Counted from the stretch's first letter, positions 1 to 9,180 are shown. The stretch is DNA of 64,000 nucleotides from Nakamurella aerolata (GCF_013002705.1 NZ_JABEND010000008.1:178390-242389), one strand, 5' to 3'. Notes: generated from the letters alone by a model not told the origin. A program made the numbers and translations.

Positions 1-786
1 CCCAAGACCTGGGCCGAGTTCGATGCGGCGCTGGCCGCCGCGAAGGCCAAGGGCGAGCAGCCGCTGGTGCTCGGCAACCTGGACAAGTGGCCCGCCATCC
101 ATGTTTTCGGCGTGGTGCAGGGCCGCTACACCCAGGCCGAGCAGATCCGCCAACTCGGCTTCGGTCAGCCCGGCACCGATTGGAACGCCGAGGGCAACGT
201 CAAGGCCGCGCAGCAGCTCAAGGACTGGGTGGACAAGGGCTACCTGTCCAAGGACGTGAACGCACAGGGCTACGACCCGGCCTGGCAGGGTTTCAGCAAG
301 GGCACCGGAGTGTTCTTGATCGCCGGTTCCTGGCTGCAGTCCGACCTGTCAAAAGCCATGAAGGACAAGGTGAAGTTCATGCTGCCGCCGCCGTCGGAGG
401 CTGACGGCGGCAAGGTGGTGACCACCGGTGCCACCGGGCTGCCGTTCGCCATCACCAGCAAGGCCAAGAACCCCGACGCCGCAGCGGCTTACATCAATTT
501 CTTGACCAACGAGAACGCGATGAAGGTGCTCGCCGAGACCGGCAACCTGCCGATCGTCGACACCGCCAAGCAGAAGGCTCCCGACGCGCTGGGCACCGAC
601 GTCTTCACCGCGTTCGACACCGTCTCGACCGACGACGGACTGGTGCCGTACCTGGACTGGGCAACCCCGACCATGAGCGACACCCTCGGTGCCGCGCTGC
701 AGGATCTGCTGGCCGGCCGGACCAGCCCGGAGGACACCATGAAGACGCTGCAACAGGACTACAGCGACTTCACGTCAGGCCAGTGA
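1..786 (+). CDS. Sugar ABC transporter substrate-binding protein (3' part)
   Basis: The reading frame is open from the first base and ends in TGA, giving the last 261 residues of an extracellular solute-binding protein of family 1. The signal peptide and lipobox lie outside the window. Late in the protein it has the family's TGLPFAIT and NPDAAAAYINFL segments, which are typical of the CUT1 (maltose/oligosaccharide) type. It would capture a sugar outside the membrane and hand it to the two permeases encoded directly downstream. The stop codon overlaps the GTG start of the first permease (GTGA), so the genes are translationally coupled. The substrate cannot be read from the sequence; the following secreted deacetylase suggests a glycan-derived sugar, which is inference. 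Confidence 0.88.
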   Translation, partial: PKTWAEFDAALAAAKAKGEQPLVLGNLDKWPAIHVFGVVQGRYTQAEQIRQLGFGQPGTDWNAEGNVKAAQQLKDWVDKGYLSKDVNAQGYDPAWQGFSKGTGVFLIAGSWLQSDLSKAMKDKVKFMLPPPSEADGGKVVTTGATGLPFAITSKAKNPDAAAAYINFLTNENAMKVLAETGNLPIVDTAKQKAPDALGTDVFTAFDTVSTDDGLVPYLDWATPTMSDTLGAALQDLLAGRTSPEDTMKTLQQDYSDFTSGQ

Positions 787-1742
787 GCGCACCGACAGCC
801 AACACCGCGGCACCGGCCCGCCCACCGTCTGAGCTCGGCAACGGCGCGAAGCGGGCCAGGTCCGGCCCGCCGGGCGAGCCGCGCAAGGTGGCATACCTGT
901 TCATCCTGCCGGCTTTTGCGGTGTACGCGGCGTTCGCGCTGTACCCGCTCGGCAAGGCTGTCTACCTGTCGTTCTTCGAGTGGGACGGGTTGACGCTCGG
1001 CACCTGGGCCGGCCTGTCCAACTACACCGACGTGCTGAGCAACGAGCGGTTGCGCGGAGCGTTTCTGCACTCGTTGGTGCTCATCGGCTTCTACGCGGTG
1101 ATTCCGCTGGTGGTCGGGCTGATCCTGGCCGCGATCCTGCACCGCGCCAGGGTGTGGGGCCTCGGGTTCTTCCGGTCGGTGGTGTTCTTGCCGCAGGTGG
1201 TGCCGATGGTGGTGATTGCCGTTGCCTGGCGCCAGCTTTACGCGCCGGACGGCAGCCTGAACTCCGCGCTGTCCGGTATCGGTCTTGACTCGCTGACCCG
1301 TGGGTGGCTCGGCGACTACGACTGGGCGCTGCCCGCCGTCGGCTTCATCGGCACCTGGTTCGAGATCGGGCTGGTGACGGTGTTGATGATGGCCGGGATG
1401 AGCCGCATCCCCACCCAGCAGTACGAGGCGGCGCGGCTGGACGGGGCCGGGCCGGTGCGCGAGTTCTTCGCGGTGACGCTGCCGGCGGTGCGCGGGCAGA
1501 TCTCGGTGGCGTTGACCCTCACCGTGATCGCGTCGCTGAAGACCTTCGACCTGATCTACATGACCACCAAGGGCGGCCCCGGCTATCAGACCACCGTGCC
1601 CTCGTACGAGGTGTACCGGCAGGCCTTCGAACAGGGCAAAGTTGGCCTGGCGAGCGCGATCGGCGTGCTGCTGACCATCGTCATCTTCGCGATCTCGTTC
1701 GTCATCACCCGAGTCGGCGACCGTGACACGGAGACCAGCTGA
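783..1742 (+). CDS. CUT1 sugar ABC transporter permease (MalF/UgpA-like)
   Basis: This 319-residue polytopic membrane protein has a hydrophilic N-terminal tail of about 35 residues, then hydrophobic segments. The binding-protein-dependent permease EAA loop is near residue 216 (EAARLDGAGPVREFF), the site that docks onto the ATPase. The GTG start overlaps the stop of the binding-protein gene, and its TGA shares one base with the ATG of the next permease, so the three genes form one operon. The ATPase is not in the window; CUT1 systems often share a distant MsiK-type ATPase. Confidence 0.9.
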   Translation: MSAPTANTAAPARPPSELGNGAKRARSGPPGEPRKVAYLFILPAFAVYAAFALYPLGKAVYLSFFEWDGLTLGTWAGLSNYTDVLSNERLRGAFLHSLVLIGFYAVIPLVVGLILAAILHRARVWGLGFFRSVVFLPQVVPMVVIAVAWRQLYAPDGSLNSALSGIGLDSLTRGWLGDYDWALPAVGFIGTWFEIGLVTVLMMAGMSRIPTQQYEAARLDGAGPVREFFAVTLPAVRGQISVALTLTVIASLKTFDLIYMTTKGGPGYQTTVPSYEVYRQAFEQGKVGLASAIGVLLTIVIFAISFVITRVGDRDTETS

Positions 1743-2545
1743 TGCGCATCTCGAGCGGCGAGCGGGTCGCCAACTATCTGATCCTCACCGTGTTCGCGGT
1801 GTTCGCGCTCTACCCGATCCTGACCATCCTGGTCGCGGCGTTCAGCAAGGACACCCAGGCGCCGGGCGGGTTCGCGAACTTCCAGCAGGCCTGGGAGATC
1901 GGCCGGTTCGGCCGGTCACTGCTGAACAGCGTGCTGGTGTCGGCCTTCGTGGTGGTGACCAGCGTGGTGCTGTCGGTGCTGGCCGGATTCGCGTTCGGCA
2001 CCATGCGGTTTCGCGGATCCAGCGTGCTGTTCTACCTGATGCTGCTCGGCATCATGATGCCGGCAGAGGCGATCGTCGTCCCGCTGTTCTTCGACCTGCG
2101 GGCGATCGGGCTGACCGACACCTTCTGGGCCATCGTGCTGCCGCAGGTGGCGCAGTCGGTGGCGTTCGGCACGTTCTGGTTGCGGGCGTTCTTCCGCACC
2201 TCGAGCCGGGCGCTGCTGGAGGCCGCCCGGCTGGACGGCGCCGGATCGCTGCGCACCCTGTGGAGCGTGCTGGTACCGCAGGCCCGGCCGGCCATCGTCA
2301 CCCTGGTGGTGCTGGTGTTCATGTGGACCTGGAACGAGTTCCTGATCCCGCTCGTGATGGTGCCGAGCAACGAGGCGCTGCGCACCGCACCGCTGGGCCT
2401 GAGCTTCTTCTCCGGCCAGTACACCCAGGGCTTCACCCTGCTGGCCGCCGGCGCGACCATCGTCGCGCTGCCGGTGGTGATCGTCTACCTGTTCCTGCAG
2501 CGGCACTTCATCGCCGGCATGTTGGAGGGTGCCGTGAAGGAGTAG
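1742..2545 (+). CDS. CUT1 sugar ABC transporter permease (MalG/UgpE-like)
   Basis: A 267-residue inner-membrane permease, the second subunit of the importer channel. The EAA motif lies near residue 160 (EAARLDGAGSLRTLW). It begins right after the first hydrophilic residues with a hydrophobic helix (NYLILTVFAVFALYPI), as MalG-type proteins do. The ATG shares one base with the stop of the upstream permease. The 138 bases to the next gene hold no clear terminator, so read-through into the PIG-L gene is possible but unproven. Confidence 0.9.
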   Translation: MRISSGERVANYLILTVFAVFALYPILTILVAAFSKDTQAPGGFANFQQAWEIGRFGRSLLNSVLVSAFVVVTSVVLSVLAGFAFGTMRFRGSSVLFYLMLLGIMMPAEAIVVPLFFDLRAIGLTDTFWAIVLPQVAQSVAFGTFWLRAFFRTSSRALLEAARLDGAGSLRTLWSVLVPQARPAIVTLVVLVFMWTWNEFLIPLVMVPSNEALRTAPLGLSFFSGQYTQGFTLLAAGATIVALPVVIVYLFLQRHFIAGMLEGAVKE

Positions 2546-2683
2546 CCCACCGTTCTTGATCGTGGCACTTGTTGGTTCCCCGATCTTGTTCTGCAATCCC
2601 AGCTCCGTAGCACCGGCACCGAACAACGCCGAAAACCGTGTGGCAGCAACCCGACTCGCTGCCCCGCTCAAAGGAGAGCACGC

Positions 2684-5473
2684 ATGACACGAACGTCACG
2701 TTGTACGCCCTCAGGTACGCATCGGATGGCGGTGTCCGCGGTGGCGACCGCGGCCACCGCCGGGTTGGTGGTGACCGCTGTGCTGGCCCCACCGGCCGGC
2801 GCCGCCCCGCCCGGCTCCGGCACCCCACCGGACGCCACCACCTCCATCGGCACCGCAAAAGATCTCGATGTGATGTTCATCGGGGCGCACCCGGACGACG
2901 AGTCCGGCCAGCTGTCCACTTTCGGGCAGTGGAACGCCGACCACCAGCTGTCCACCGGCGTCATCACCATCACCCGCGGGGAGGGCGGCGGCAACGCCGT
3001 CGGGCCCGAAGAGGGCCCGGCACTCGGCCTGATCCGCGAGGCGGAAGAACGCAAAGCCGTTGGCAAGGCCGGCATTACCGACATCTTCAACCTCGACAAG
3101 GTCGACTTCTACTACACCGTGTCCGAGCCACTCACCGCGCAGGTCTGGAACCACGATGACACCCTGGGCAAGATCGTCAGGGTGATCCGGCAGACCCGTC
3201 CCGAAGTGCTGGTGACGATGAACCCGGCCCCGTCGCCGGGCCAGCACGGCAACCACCAGGAGGCCGGCCGGCTGGCCATCGACGCCTACCGACTGGCCGG
3301 CGACCCGAACGCCTACCCCGAACAGATCCGCGACGAGGGGCTGAAACCCTTTGCGCCGTCACGAATCTTCCGCGCCGGCGCCGCCGGCAAGTCGGCCACC
3401 GGACCGGCCTGCGCCCGTGGCTTCCAACCCGAGGACCCGAGCCAGGACGTCTACGGCGTGTGGTCCGGCACCAAGGCCCCCGACGGGCAGACCTGGGCCG
3501 CCATCGAGCGGCAGGCGCAACGCGAGTACGCCTCGCAGGGCTGGTCCGGATTCCCCGACCCGCCCACCGATCCGAACCAGCTCGGTTGCGACTACCTGAC
3601 CCTGATCGACTCAAGGACGCCGATCCCGCGGCCGGGCACGGATGCCGCCTACACCAACCAGTCTCCGCTCGCCGGCGCGCTGCTGGCCGGCAAGGGCGAC
3701 CTCCCGCTCGGCACCGGACTGGACTTCGACATTCCCGATTACCGGGTGCTGCCGGGGCAGGCCTTCGAGGCCACCGTCACGCTCACCGCGCCGCGCCGGG
3801 CGCTGCCCCGCGCCACCGCAACGCTGGTGGTGCCGGACGGCTGGACCGTTTCCGGTGGCGGCTCGCTCGGCACCGTCACCCCCGGCCGCGCGATGACCAG
3901 GACGGTGCGCATCACCCCGGCGGCGAACGCGCCGCTCGGCAGCAACGTTCGCATCGGCGTGCAGGTGAGCACCGCCAACGGCATGCGGGGCTGGAACGAC
4001 GAATCCGTGCGCGTGACGGCCCCCGTCACCGCCACCCAGCAGCTGCTGCCGCAGGTCATCCAGTTCCAGCAGTGGGCTACCGAGAGCAACGTCGCGCAGC
4101 TGAGCGACATCGTCCGGCCGGTGCTGACCGTGCCGAGCGGCGGCAGCAGGACCATCGACGTCACGGTGACCAACCACAGCAGCACCAGCCAGTCCGGCAC
4201 CGTAACCCCGCGCCCGCCAACAGGTTTCAGCATGACGCCGGCGTCAGCGCCGTACTCGTCGTTGGCACCGGGGGCCACCACGACGGTGAAGTTCACGGTG
4301 ACCAACACCGACGCCGGCATGCCGACCTCGAACCAGGGCGGCGAGAACGGCGACTACCTCTACACCATCGACACCACCAGCTCCGGCGCCACCGGAACCA
4401 CCCGGCAAGCCTTCGAGCTGGTGCCGACCACCGCCATCGAGCAGGCGCAGCAGGCACCCACCGTCGACGGCGTGGTGAGCCAAGGGGAGTACCCCGGCCA
4501 GGAGCTGAACGTCGGCCGGCTGTGGGAGGGCACCGCGTGCTCGTCGGCGGCGGACTGCTCCGCGACGGCGCGGGTGGCCTGGCGGGACGACACGCTGTAC
4601 ATCGCGGTCACCGTCAAGGACGACGTCAAGGGCACAGCACTGGACGCCGCGGACTGCAAGCGGCACTGGCGCACCGACGCCGTTGAGATCGCCATCGACC
4701 CGCGCGGCACCAGCGAGAACACCTCGACCACGTTCAAGGCCGCGATTCTGCCGTGGACCAAGGAAGGCCCGCCGTGCTACCTGCGGGACGCCGACAACCA
4801 CCAGGGCCCCGGCCCGGAGACCGCGCCAGGCATGAAGGTCGCTTCGACCGTGACCGCGCCGTACACCGGTTACATGGTGGAGACCGCGATCCCGATGTCG
4901 TTGCTGCCCAGCGCAATTGACCCGCAGCACATGGGGTTGAACATTTTGCCGTACGACTCCGATACCCAGGACAAGACCGGGCAGACCCGCATCGGCTGGT
5001 CCACCTGGGGCGGCGTGCAGGGCGACCCGTACCGCTGGGGCATCGCGACGCTGCCGGGGTACACCCCGCCGGCCGACCGGCCCACCACTCCGAGTGACCC
5101 GGTGATGCCGACCGCCGCGCTGTCGTCGCTGGACAGCCCGCAGTCGATCGAGCAGGCGGTGCGGAACAACGTGGCACTGGCCGGTGATCCGGCCTCGCCG
5201 AACGCCCGCGCCGGCTGGGCGGTCACCTCGGCCATGGCGTCCGGATCCACCGCGACCGTCACCGTGAAGGCGGCGAGCGCCGGCACCGTGCATGCGTTCA
5301 TCCGGGACGCCTCCGGGACCGTCGGCTCGGTGACCACCGCCGTCGGCGCCGGCACCTCGACGGTGACGGTGCCGCTGACCAGGGCGCCGTCCGGCGCGGC
5401 CACCGCACTCGTCGGCTGGGACGACGGGCAGGGCGGCACGGTGTCGTCCCAGATCCCGCTGCGGGTGAGCTGA
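2684..5473 (+). CDS. Secreted PIG-L family deacetylase with NEW3 and CBM9-like modules
   Basis: A 929-residue secreted protein. AAGGAG lies 7 bases before the ATG. A signal peptide with cleavage near residue 41 (AGA/A) is followed by a PIG-L/LmbE deacetylase domain with the metal-binding AHPDDES motif at residues 68-74 and a distal GNHQEAG segment. This family removes N-acetyl groups from GlcNAc-type sugars using zinc. About residues 350-560 hold two beta-sandwich regions of the NEW3/alpha-galactosidase-associated type. About 585-780 resembles a CBM9/DOMON-like sugar-binding domain (APTVDGVVSQGEYPG ... ARVAWRDDTLYIAV). It is much longer than the roughly 250-residue cytoplasmic LmbE enzymes and fits an extracellular glycan deacetylase. 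The neighbouring sugar importer could take up its products (inference). Confidence 0.85.
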   Translation: MTRTSRCTPSGTHRMAVSAVATAATAGLVVTAVLAPPAGAAPPGSGTPPDATTSIGTAKDLDVMFIGAHPDDESGQLSTFGQWNADHQLSTGVITITRGEGGGNAVGPEEGPALGLIREAEERKAVGKAGITDIFNLDKVDFYYTVSEPLTAQVWNHDDTLGKIVRVIRQTRPEVLVTMNPAPSPGQHGNHQEAGRLAIDAYRLAGDPNAYPEQIRDEGLKPFAPSRIFRAGAAGKSATGPACARGFQPEDPSQDVYGVWSGTKAPDGQTWAAIERQAQREYASQGWSGFPDPPTDPNQLGCDYLTLIDSRTPIPRPGTDAAYTNQSPLAGALLAGKGDLPLGTGLDFDIPDYRVLPGQAFEATVTLTAPRRALPRATATLVVPDGWTVSGGGSLGTVTPGRAMTRTVRITPAANAPLGSNVRIGVQVSTANGMRGWNDESVRVTAPVTATQQLLPQVIQFQQWATESNVAQLSDIVRPVLTVPSGGSRTIDVTVTNHSSTSQSGTVTPRPPTGFSMTPASAPYSSLAPGATTTVKFTVTNTDAGMPTSNQGGENGDYLYTIDTTSSGATGTTRQAFELVPTTAIEQAQQAPTVDGVVSQGEYPGQELNVGRLWEGTACSSAADCSATARVAWRDDTLYIAVTVKDDVKGTALDAADCKRHWRTDAVEIAIDPRGTSENTSTTFKAAILPWTKEGPPCYLRDADNHQGPGPETAPGMKVASTVTAPYTGYMVETAIPMSLLPSAIDPQHMGLNILPYDSDTQDKTGQTRIGWSTWGGVQGDPYRWGIATLPGYTPPADRPTTPSDPVMPTAALSSLDSPQSIEQAVRNNVALAGDPASPNARAGWAVTSAMASGSTATVTVKAASAGTVHAFIRDASGTVGSVTTAVGAGTSTVTVPLTRAPSGAATALVGWDDGQGGTVSSQIPLRVS

Positions 5474-5492
5474 CCGCTCAGATTCATCACCA

Positions 5493-5549
5493 GCAGCAAC
5501 AGCGGCCGATTTCCGGCGTTCTCGCCGGAAAATCGGCCGCTGTTGCTGT
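5493..5549. repeat. Long near-perfect hairpin downstream of PIG-L gene
   Basis: The arms 5495-5518 and 5523-5547 are complementary over 24 pairs with one bulged base and a 4-base loop (TTCT), extended by two further pairs outside. It begins about 20 bases after the PIG-L stop and could terminate transcription, although no U-run follows and the stem is unusually long. Confidence 0.8.
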
Positions 5550-5550
5550 G

Positions 5551-5729
5551 GGTGCTGAATTCTCGGGCGCAGGCACCCGTATCAGCTGTGGCGGGCGGGT
5601 CGGGGCCACTGCGCAGCCGCGGTGTCGGAGTCGACTTTCAGCACCACCGACAAACCTGGCCCGCCGGCGGCCCAGTTCGACCGGAAACCGGCCGCTTCTG
5701 TCGGTGGTGCTGAATTCTCGGGCGCAGGC
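5551..5729. repeat. Paired direct repeat and inverted repeat in a non-coding spacer
   Basis: An identical 24-base sequence beginning GGTGCTGAATTCTCGGGCGC occurs at 5551-5574 and 5706-5729. A perfect 16-bp inverted repeat (TTCAGCACCACCGACA) lies at 5637-5652 and 5699-5714, its right arm overlapping the second direct repeat. The spacer 5474-5872 holds no convincing gene. The layout suggests a small palindromic mobile or REP-like element present in partial duplicate. Confidence 0.75.
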
Positions 5730-5859
5730 GATCGGCAGGATCAGCTGCGGCGCAGACTCGAGCACCGGCGAGCGCCCGGGCGATCGGCTCCGATACGGCT
5801 GTCTTGGCCAGCTGCTAGACACGCCGATACAGCTGCATCGAACGCGATCGAACCACCGT

Positions 5860-5865
5860 TACCGT
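5860..5865 (+). promoter_or_regulatory. -10 box for a leaderless ATPase mRNA
   Basis: TACCGT lies 7 bases before the ATG at 5873. This fits the TANNNT box plus 6-7 bases typical of leaderless actinobacterial transcripts. There is no Shine-Dalgarno, which favours ATG 5873 over GTG 5864. Confidence 0.45.
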
Positions 5866-5872
5866 GCCGGGC

Positions 5873-7153
5873 ATGGATCCGATCCGTAATCCGTACGCGC
5901 CCGGCGCCGGGCAGCGCCCGCCGGAACTGGCCGGTCGCGACGAGCAACTCGCCACTTTCGACGTGGTGCTGCAGCGAGTGTCCAAGGGCCGGCCGGAGCG
6001 GTCGATGGTGCTCACCGGGCTGCGCGGCGTCGGCAAGACCGTGCTGCTGAACAGCCTGCGCTCGGCCGCGGTGCGGGCCGGGTGGGGCACCGGCAAGTTG
6101 GAGGCCCGCCCCGACCAGCGGCTGCGCCGGCCGATCGCCGCCGCCGCACACACCGCAGTGCGAGAACTCGGGCATCCGGCGGCCGCCGAGGTCGACCACG
6201 TGCTTGGCACCGTCAAGGCCTTCGCGCTGCGCGACCCGGACGCCAGCGCCGGCAAACTGCGCGACCGCTGGTCGCCCGGCATCGATGCCCCTGCCACCAG
6301 TGGCCGGGCCGACTCCGGCGACATCGAGATCGACCTGCTGGAACTGCTCAGCGACATCGGCGGCCTGGCTGCCGACCTCGGGCAGGGCGTGGCGCTGTTC
6401 ATCGACGAGATGCAAGATCTTGCGCCGCAAGATGTTTCGGCGCTCTGCGCGGCCTGCCACGAGCTCAGCCAGGCGGCGCTGCCGGTGATCGTCGTTGGTG
6501 CCGGGCTGCCCCACCTGCCGGCGGTGCTGTCGGCGTCGAAGTCGTACTCCGAGCGGCTGTTCCGCTACTCGCGCATCGACCGGTTGGACCGCACCGCCGC
6601 CGACAAGGCGCTGAGCACCCCCGCTTCCGACGAGGACGCCGGCTTCGACGACGAGGCCCTTGCCGCCATGTACGCCGTCACCTCCGGGTATCCCTACTTC
6701 GTGCAGGCGTATGGGAAGGCGGTGTGGGACCAGGCCCCGCGCTCGCCGATCACCGCAGCCGACGTCGCGGTGGCCGCCCCGCTGGCCGAGGAGGAGTTGG
6801 CCGTCGGCTTCTTCGGCTCGCGCTACGAGCGCGCCACCCCGGCCGAGCGGGAGTACCTGCGGGCCATGGCCGACGTCGCGGTGGGGCCGGATCCCGGGCA
6901 GCCCAACAACTCCCCCGATGCCCCGGACCCTGAGAGCGCCGGAAACACCGGTACCGAACAGTCCGCCGAGACGGCCAAGGAGGCCGAGTCGGTGAGCACC
7001 GCCGACGTCGCGGCGCTGCTCGGCAAGAAGCCGCAGTCGCTCTCCCCGGCCCGCGACGCGCTGCTCAAGAAGGGCCTGATCTACTCCGGCGAACGCGGCC
7101 GGATCGCTTTCACCGTCCCGCATTTCGGCCGTTACCTGCGCACCGCCGGGTGA
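5873..7153 (+). CDS. AAA+ ATPase with C-terminal winged helix (Orc1/Cdc6-like fold)
   Basis: A predicted 426-residue cytoplasmic ATPase. Walker A is GLRGVGKT near residue 45 and Walker B is ALFIDEMQD near residue 180, followed by a sensor-like IVVGAGLP. The C-terminal 70 residues (STADVAALLGKKPQSLSPAR ... KKGLIYSGERGRIAF) read as a winged-helix DNA-binding domain. Proteins of this layout are common in actinobacteria, annotated only as ATP-binding protein, and their role is unknown. The charged segment around residues 345-370 is a low-complexity linker. It stands alone between a repeat-rich spacer and a kinase-like gene. A GTG at 5864 would add three residues. Confidence 0.8.
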   Translation: MDPIRNPYAPGAGQRPPELAGRDEQLATFDVVLQRVSKGRPERSMVLTGLRGVGKTVLLNSLRSAAVRAGWGTGKLEARPDQRLRRPIAAAAHTAVRELGHPAAAEVDHVLGTVKAFALRDPDASAGKLRDRWSPGIDAPATSGRADSGDIEIDLLELLSDIGGLAADLGQGVALFIDEMQDLAPQDVSALCAACHELSQAALPVIVVGAGLPHLPAVLSASKSYSERLFRYSRIDRLDRTAADKALSTPASDEDAGFDDEALAAMYAVTSGYPYFVQAYGKAVWDQAPRSPITAADVAVAAPLAEEELAVGFFGSRYERATPAEREYLRAMADVAVGPDPGQPNNSPDAPDPESAGNTGTEQSAETAKEAESVSTADVAALLGKKPQSLSPARDALLKKGLIYSGERGRIAFTVPHFGRYLRTAG

Positions 7154-7311
7154 CGCGCCACCGCCGGTACCGGTGATTGCGTCGATATCGGCGGTACACC
7201 GTTTCAGGTAATGCGTGATTACCGGAAACAGCACCATCGATGGCCGGACGAAACCGCGGCTGCGCATCGGGATTCGGTGGTTGTCCGAGTGCCATGGTGT
7301 GGCGAGATTGC

Positions 7312-7317
7312 TAGCGT
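7312..7317 (+). promoter_or_regulatory. -10 box for a leaderless kinase-like gene
   Basis: TAGCGT is placed 7 bases before GTG 7325. No Shine-Dalgarno is present, so a leaderless transcript is likely. Confidence 0.4.
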
Positions 7318-7324
7318 CGCGGAC

Positions 7325-7936
7325 GTGGGTGTGCGGAACTATCTGATCGAGGGCGTCTCCACCACCGGCAAGACCGCGGTGTGCACGGAGGTGCAGCGCC
7401 GCGGCTTCCAGGCGATTCACGGCGACCGGGAGTTGGCGTACCAGGGCGACCCGGCGACCGGCCGGCCGCGTGACACCGGCGAACCGATCAGCCACCAGCA
7501 TCACATCTGGGACGTCGCACGTGTCAAAACCCTTGCCGCCGACCAGAATTCGCCGGTCACGTTCTTCTGCGGCGGGTCGCGGAACTTCGCGGCGTTCATC
7601 GACATTTTCGATGCGGTGTTCGTACTGACCGTCGACCGCGACACCCTGCTGCAGCGATTGGATCGTCGCACCGACAACGACTTCGGCGCCGATCCGGACC
7701 AACGTGAGCTGATCATCCGGTTGCACGGCACCGGAGCGGACGTGCCGGCCCGCGGCATCAGCATCGACGCCACCGCACCGATCGGCGTCGTCGTCGACAC
7801 CATCGTCGCGGCGATCGCAGACCCAGCCGAGCAGCCGGCCCACCGGGCGGCCGAGCAGCTCGCCGACCAGCCCGGCGACGGCGACGGCACCAAAGCCAGC
7901 AACCGAGCCAGCAACCGGGCCGGCCACAAGCCGTAG
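7325..7936 (+). CDS. Small P-loop kinase-like protein (AAA_18 type)
   Basis: About 203 residues with an N-terminal P-loop (YLIEGVSTTGKTAV), an early D/H-rich segment (GDRELAYQGD), and an R-rich lid region (LLQRLDRRTDNDFG). These are features of nucleoside/nucleotide or shikimate-like kinases. Homologues are usually annotated as hypothetical nucleoside kinase or ATP-binding protein, and the substrate is unknown. The frame is open from 7211, but homology-like sequence begins at YLIEG and the TAGCGT box points to GTG 7325 (or GTG 7331). The last 40 residues are a Ser/Asn/Ala-rich tail with two tandem NRASNRA-type repeats. A second kinase-like protein of the same general type is encoded at 45325-45780. 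Confidence 0.7.
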   Translation: MGVRNYLIEGVSTTGKTAVCTEVQRRGFQAIHGDRELAYQGDPATGRPRDTGEPISHQHHIWDVARVKTLAADQNSPVTFFCGGSRNFAAFIDIFDAVFVLTVDRDTLLQRLDRRTDNDFGADPDQRELIIRLHGTGADVPARGISIDATAPIGVVVDTIVAAIADPAEQPAHRAAEQLADQPGDGDGTKASNRASNRAGHKP

Positions 7937-7964
7937 CCGCCGACGGTTTGCCCAGGTCACCGCG

Positions 7965-7970
7965 ATAGAA
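7965..7970 (+). promoter_or_regulatory. -10 box (TAGAAT) upstream of LuxR-type gene
   Basis: TAGAAT lies 37 bases before the ATG at 8008. A GGGGAG Shine-Dalgarno occurs just upstream of that ATG. No good -35 is seen. Confidence 0.35.
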
Positions 7971-8007
7971 TCGGTCGCCACACCGAGGCCACCGCGGGGA
8001 GTCGCCG

Positions 8008-9000
8008 ATGACAGAACAGGCGGATTCGCCGACACCGGAGTCGCTGGCGCCCGGCTCAGGGCTGCTGACCCCGCTGGGACTGACCGACAGCGCAGAGCAG
8101 CTGTACTCGGAAGTGTCCGCCGCCACCGCCGTCGCCAGCGCCGACCTCGCCGGACGGGACGCCGATCTCGCTGCGCTGATCCAGGTCGGCCTGCTGCGGG
8201 TCACCGACGACGAGCGGCTGGTCGCCATCCCGATCCGGCTGGCCGTCGAACGCTGGGCCACCGAGCAGGAGCTGCGGGTGCGGCAGGCCCGGTCGGCGGC
8301 CAACCAGTTCGCCGCGCTGCAGCGCACCACCCACGGCCGGTTCCTCGAGCTGGTGCGCGGCCTCGACCAGGCGAGGGACGTCGCCGATCAGCTGCAGTAC
8401 CGGGCCGAGACCACGGTGTTGTGCTTCGACCGGGAGCCGTACTTCAGCCAGTCCCGAGGCGACATCGCACCGGCCCAGCCCGAGGTGTCGGCGCGCGGCA
8501 TCAAGTACCGGGTGGTGTACCAGCAGCGGGCGCTGGACGACCCGCTGGTGATGGCAGCGGTCCGGCAGTCGCTGGAACTGGGCGAGGAGGCCCGCACCTA
8601 CCCCAACGTGCCGATGCGGATGCTGATCGCCGACCACAGCCTTGCCGTCGTCGTGCTGCCGTACGGCACCGACCCCACCGACCAGGGCCCGACCGACGTG
8701 GACGCGTTGGTGGTGCACCCGTCCGCGCTGCTGGACGCGCTGGTGCGCACCTTCGAGGCCATCTGGCAGCTCGCGGTGCCGGTGGGACGGCTCACCGCCG
8801 ACTCCGAGGACGGCGACCTTCCCGAACACCGACTGTTACTGCGGCTGCTGGCCACCGGTGTCACCGACGCCTCGATCGCCAGAGAACTCGGCGTCAGCGA
8901 ACGCACCGTGCACCGCAGGGTCACCCGACTGCAGCAACTGCTGGGCGCCAACTCCCGGTTCCTGCTCGGGGTGCAGGCCGTCAAACGCGGCTGGATCTGA
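8008..9000 (+). CDS. HTH transcriptional regulator, LuxR-type C-terminus
   Basis: A 330-residue predicted DNA-binding protein. The C-terminal 55 residues contain a LuxR/GerE-type helix-turn-helix (GVTDASIARELGVSERTVHR, residues about 287-306). The N-terminal part (LTDSAEQLYSEVSA ... ADLAALIQVGLLRVT) resembles a TrmB-like winged helix, followed by a coiled segment and a ligand-binding-like middle region. This N-TrmB/C-LuxR arrangement is seen in actinobacterial regulators of secondary metabolism or sporulation-type genes. The target is not evident; the adjacent secreted peptidase is one candidate. The start is supported by GGGGAG 7 bases upstream. Confidence 0.8.
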   Translation: MTEQADSPTPESLAPGSGLLTPLGLTDSAEQLYSEVSAATAVASADLAGRDADLAALIQVGLLRVTDDERLVAIPIRLAVERWATEQELRVRQARSAANQFAALQRTTHGRFLELVRGLDQARDVADQLQYRAETTVLCFDREPYFSQSRGDIAPAQPEVSARGIKYRVVYQQRALDDPLVMAAVRQSLELGEEARTYPNVPMRMLIADHSLAVVVLPYGTDPTDQGPTDVDALVVHPSALLDALVRTFEAIWQLAVPVGRLTADSEDGDLPEHRLLLRLLATGVTDASIARELGVSERTVHRRVTRLQQLLGANSRFLLGVQAVKRGWI

Positions 9001-9180
9001 TCGCGGTTCAGGTCAGCCGCTGAGACAACAACATCGAGTGCGGATGGATCGGCGGCGGTGTCGTATTCCTGACAATGCCGATTCGCGCCACCGAGAACTC
9101 TTGGCCGCTAGCGGGTTCGCCTGATTGCCTGTCGGGCAAGCTCGGCGTCCGCACGCCGATCCCAACACCTCGGAGGCAGC

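Noticed and set aside
5637..5714. Inverted repeats considered as integron attC sites or an attachment site
   Set aside because: No R'/R'' core sequence pattern, no integrase and no tRNA nearby.
5741..8035. A 764-codon minus-strand open frame across the ATPase and kinase-like genes
   Set aside because: It is antisense to two recognisable genes and has no recognisable motif.
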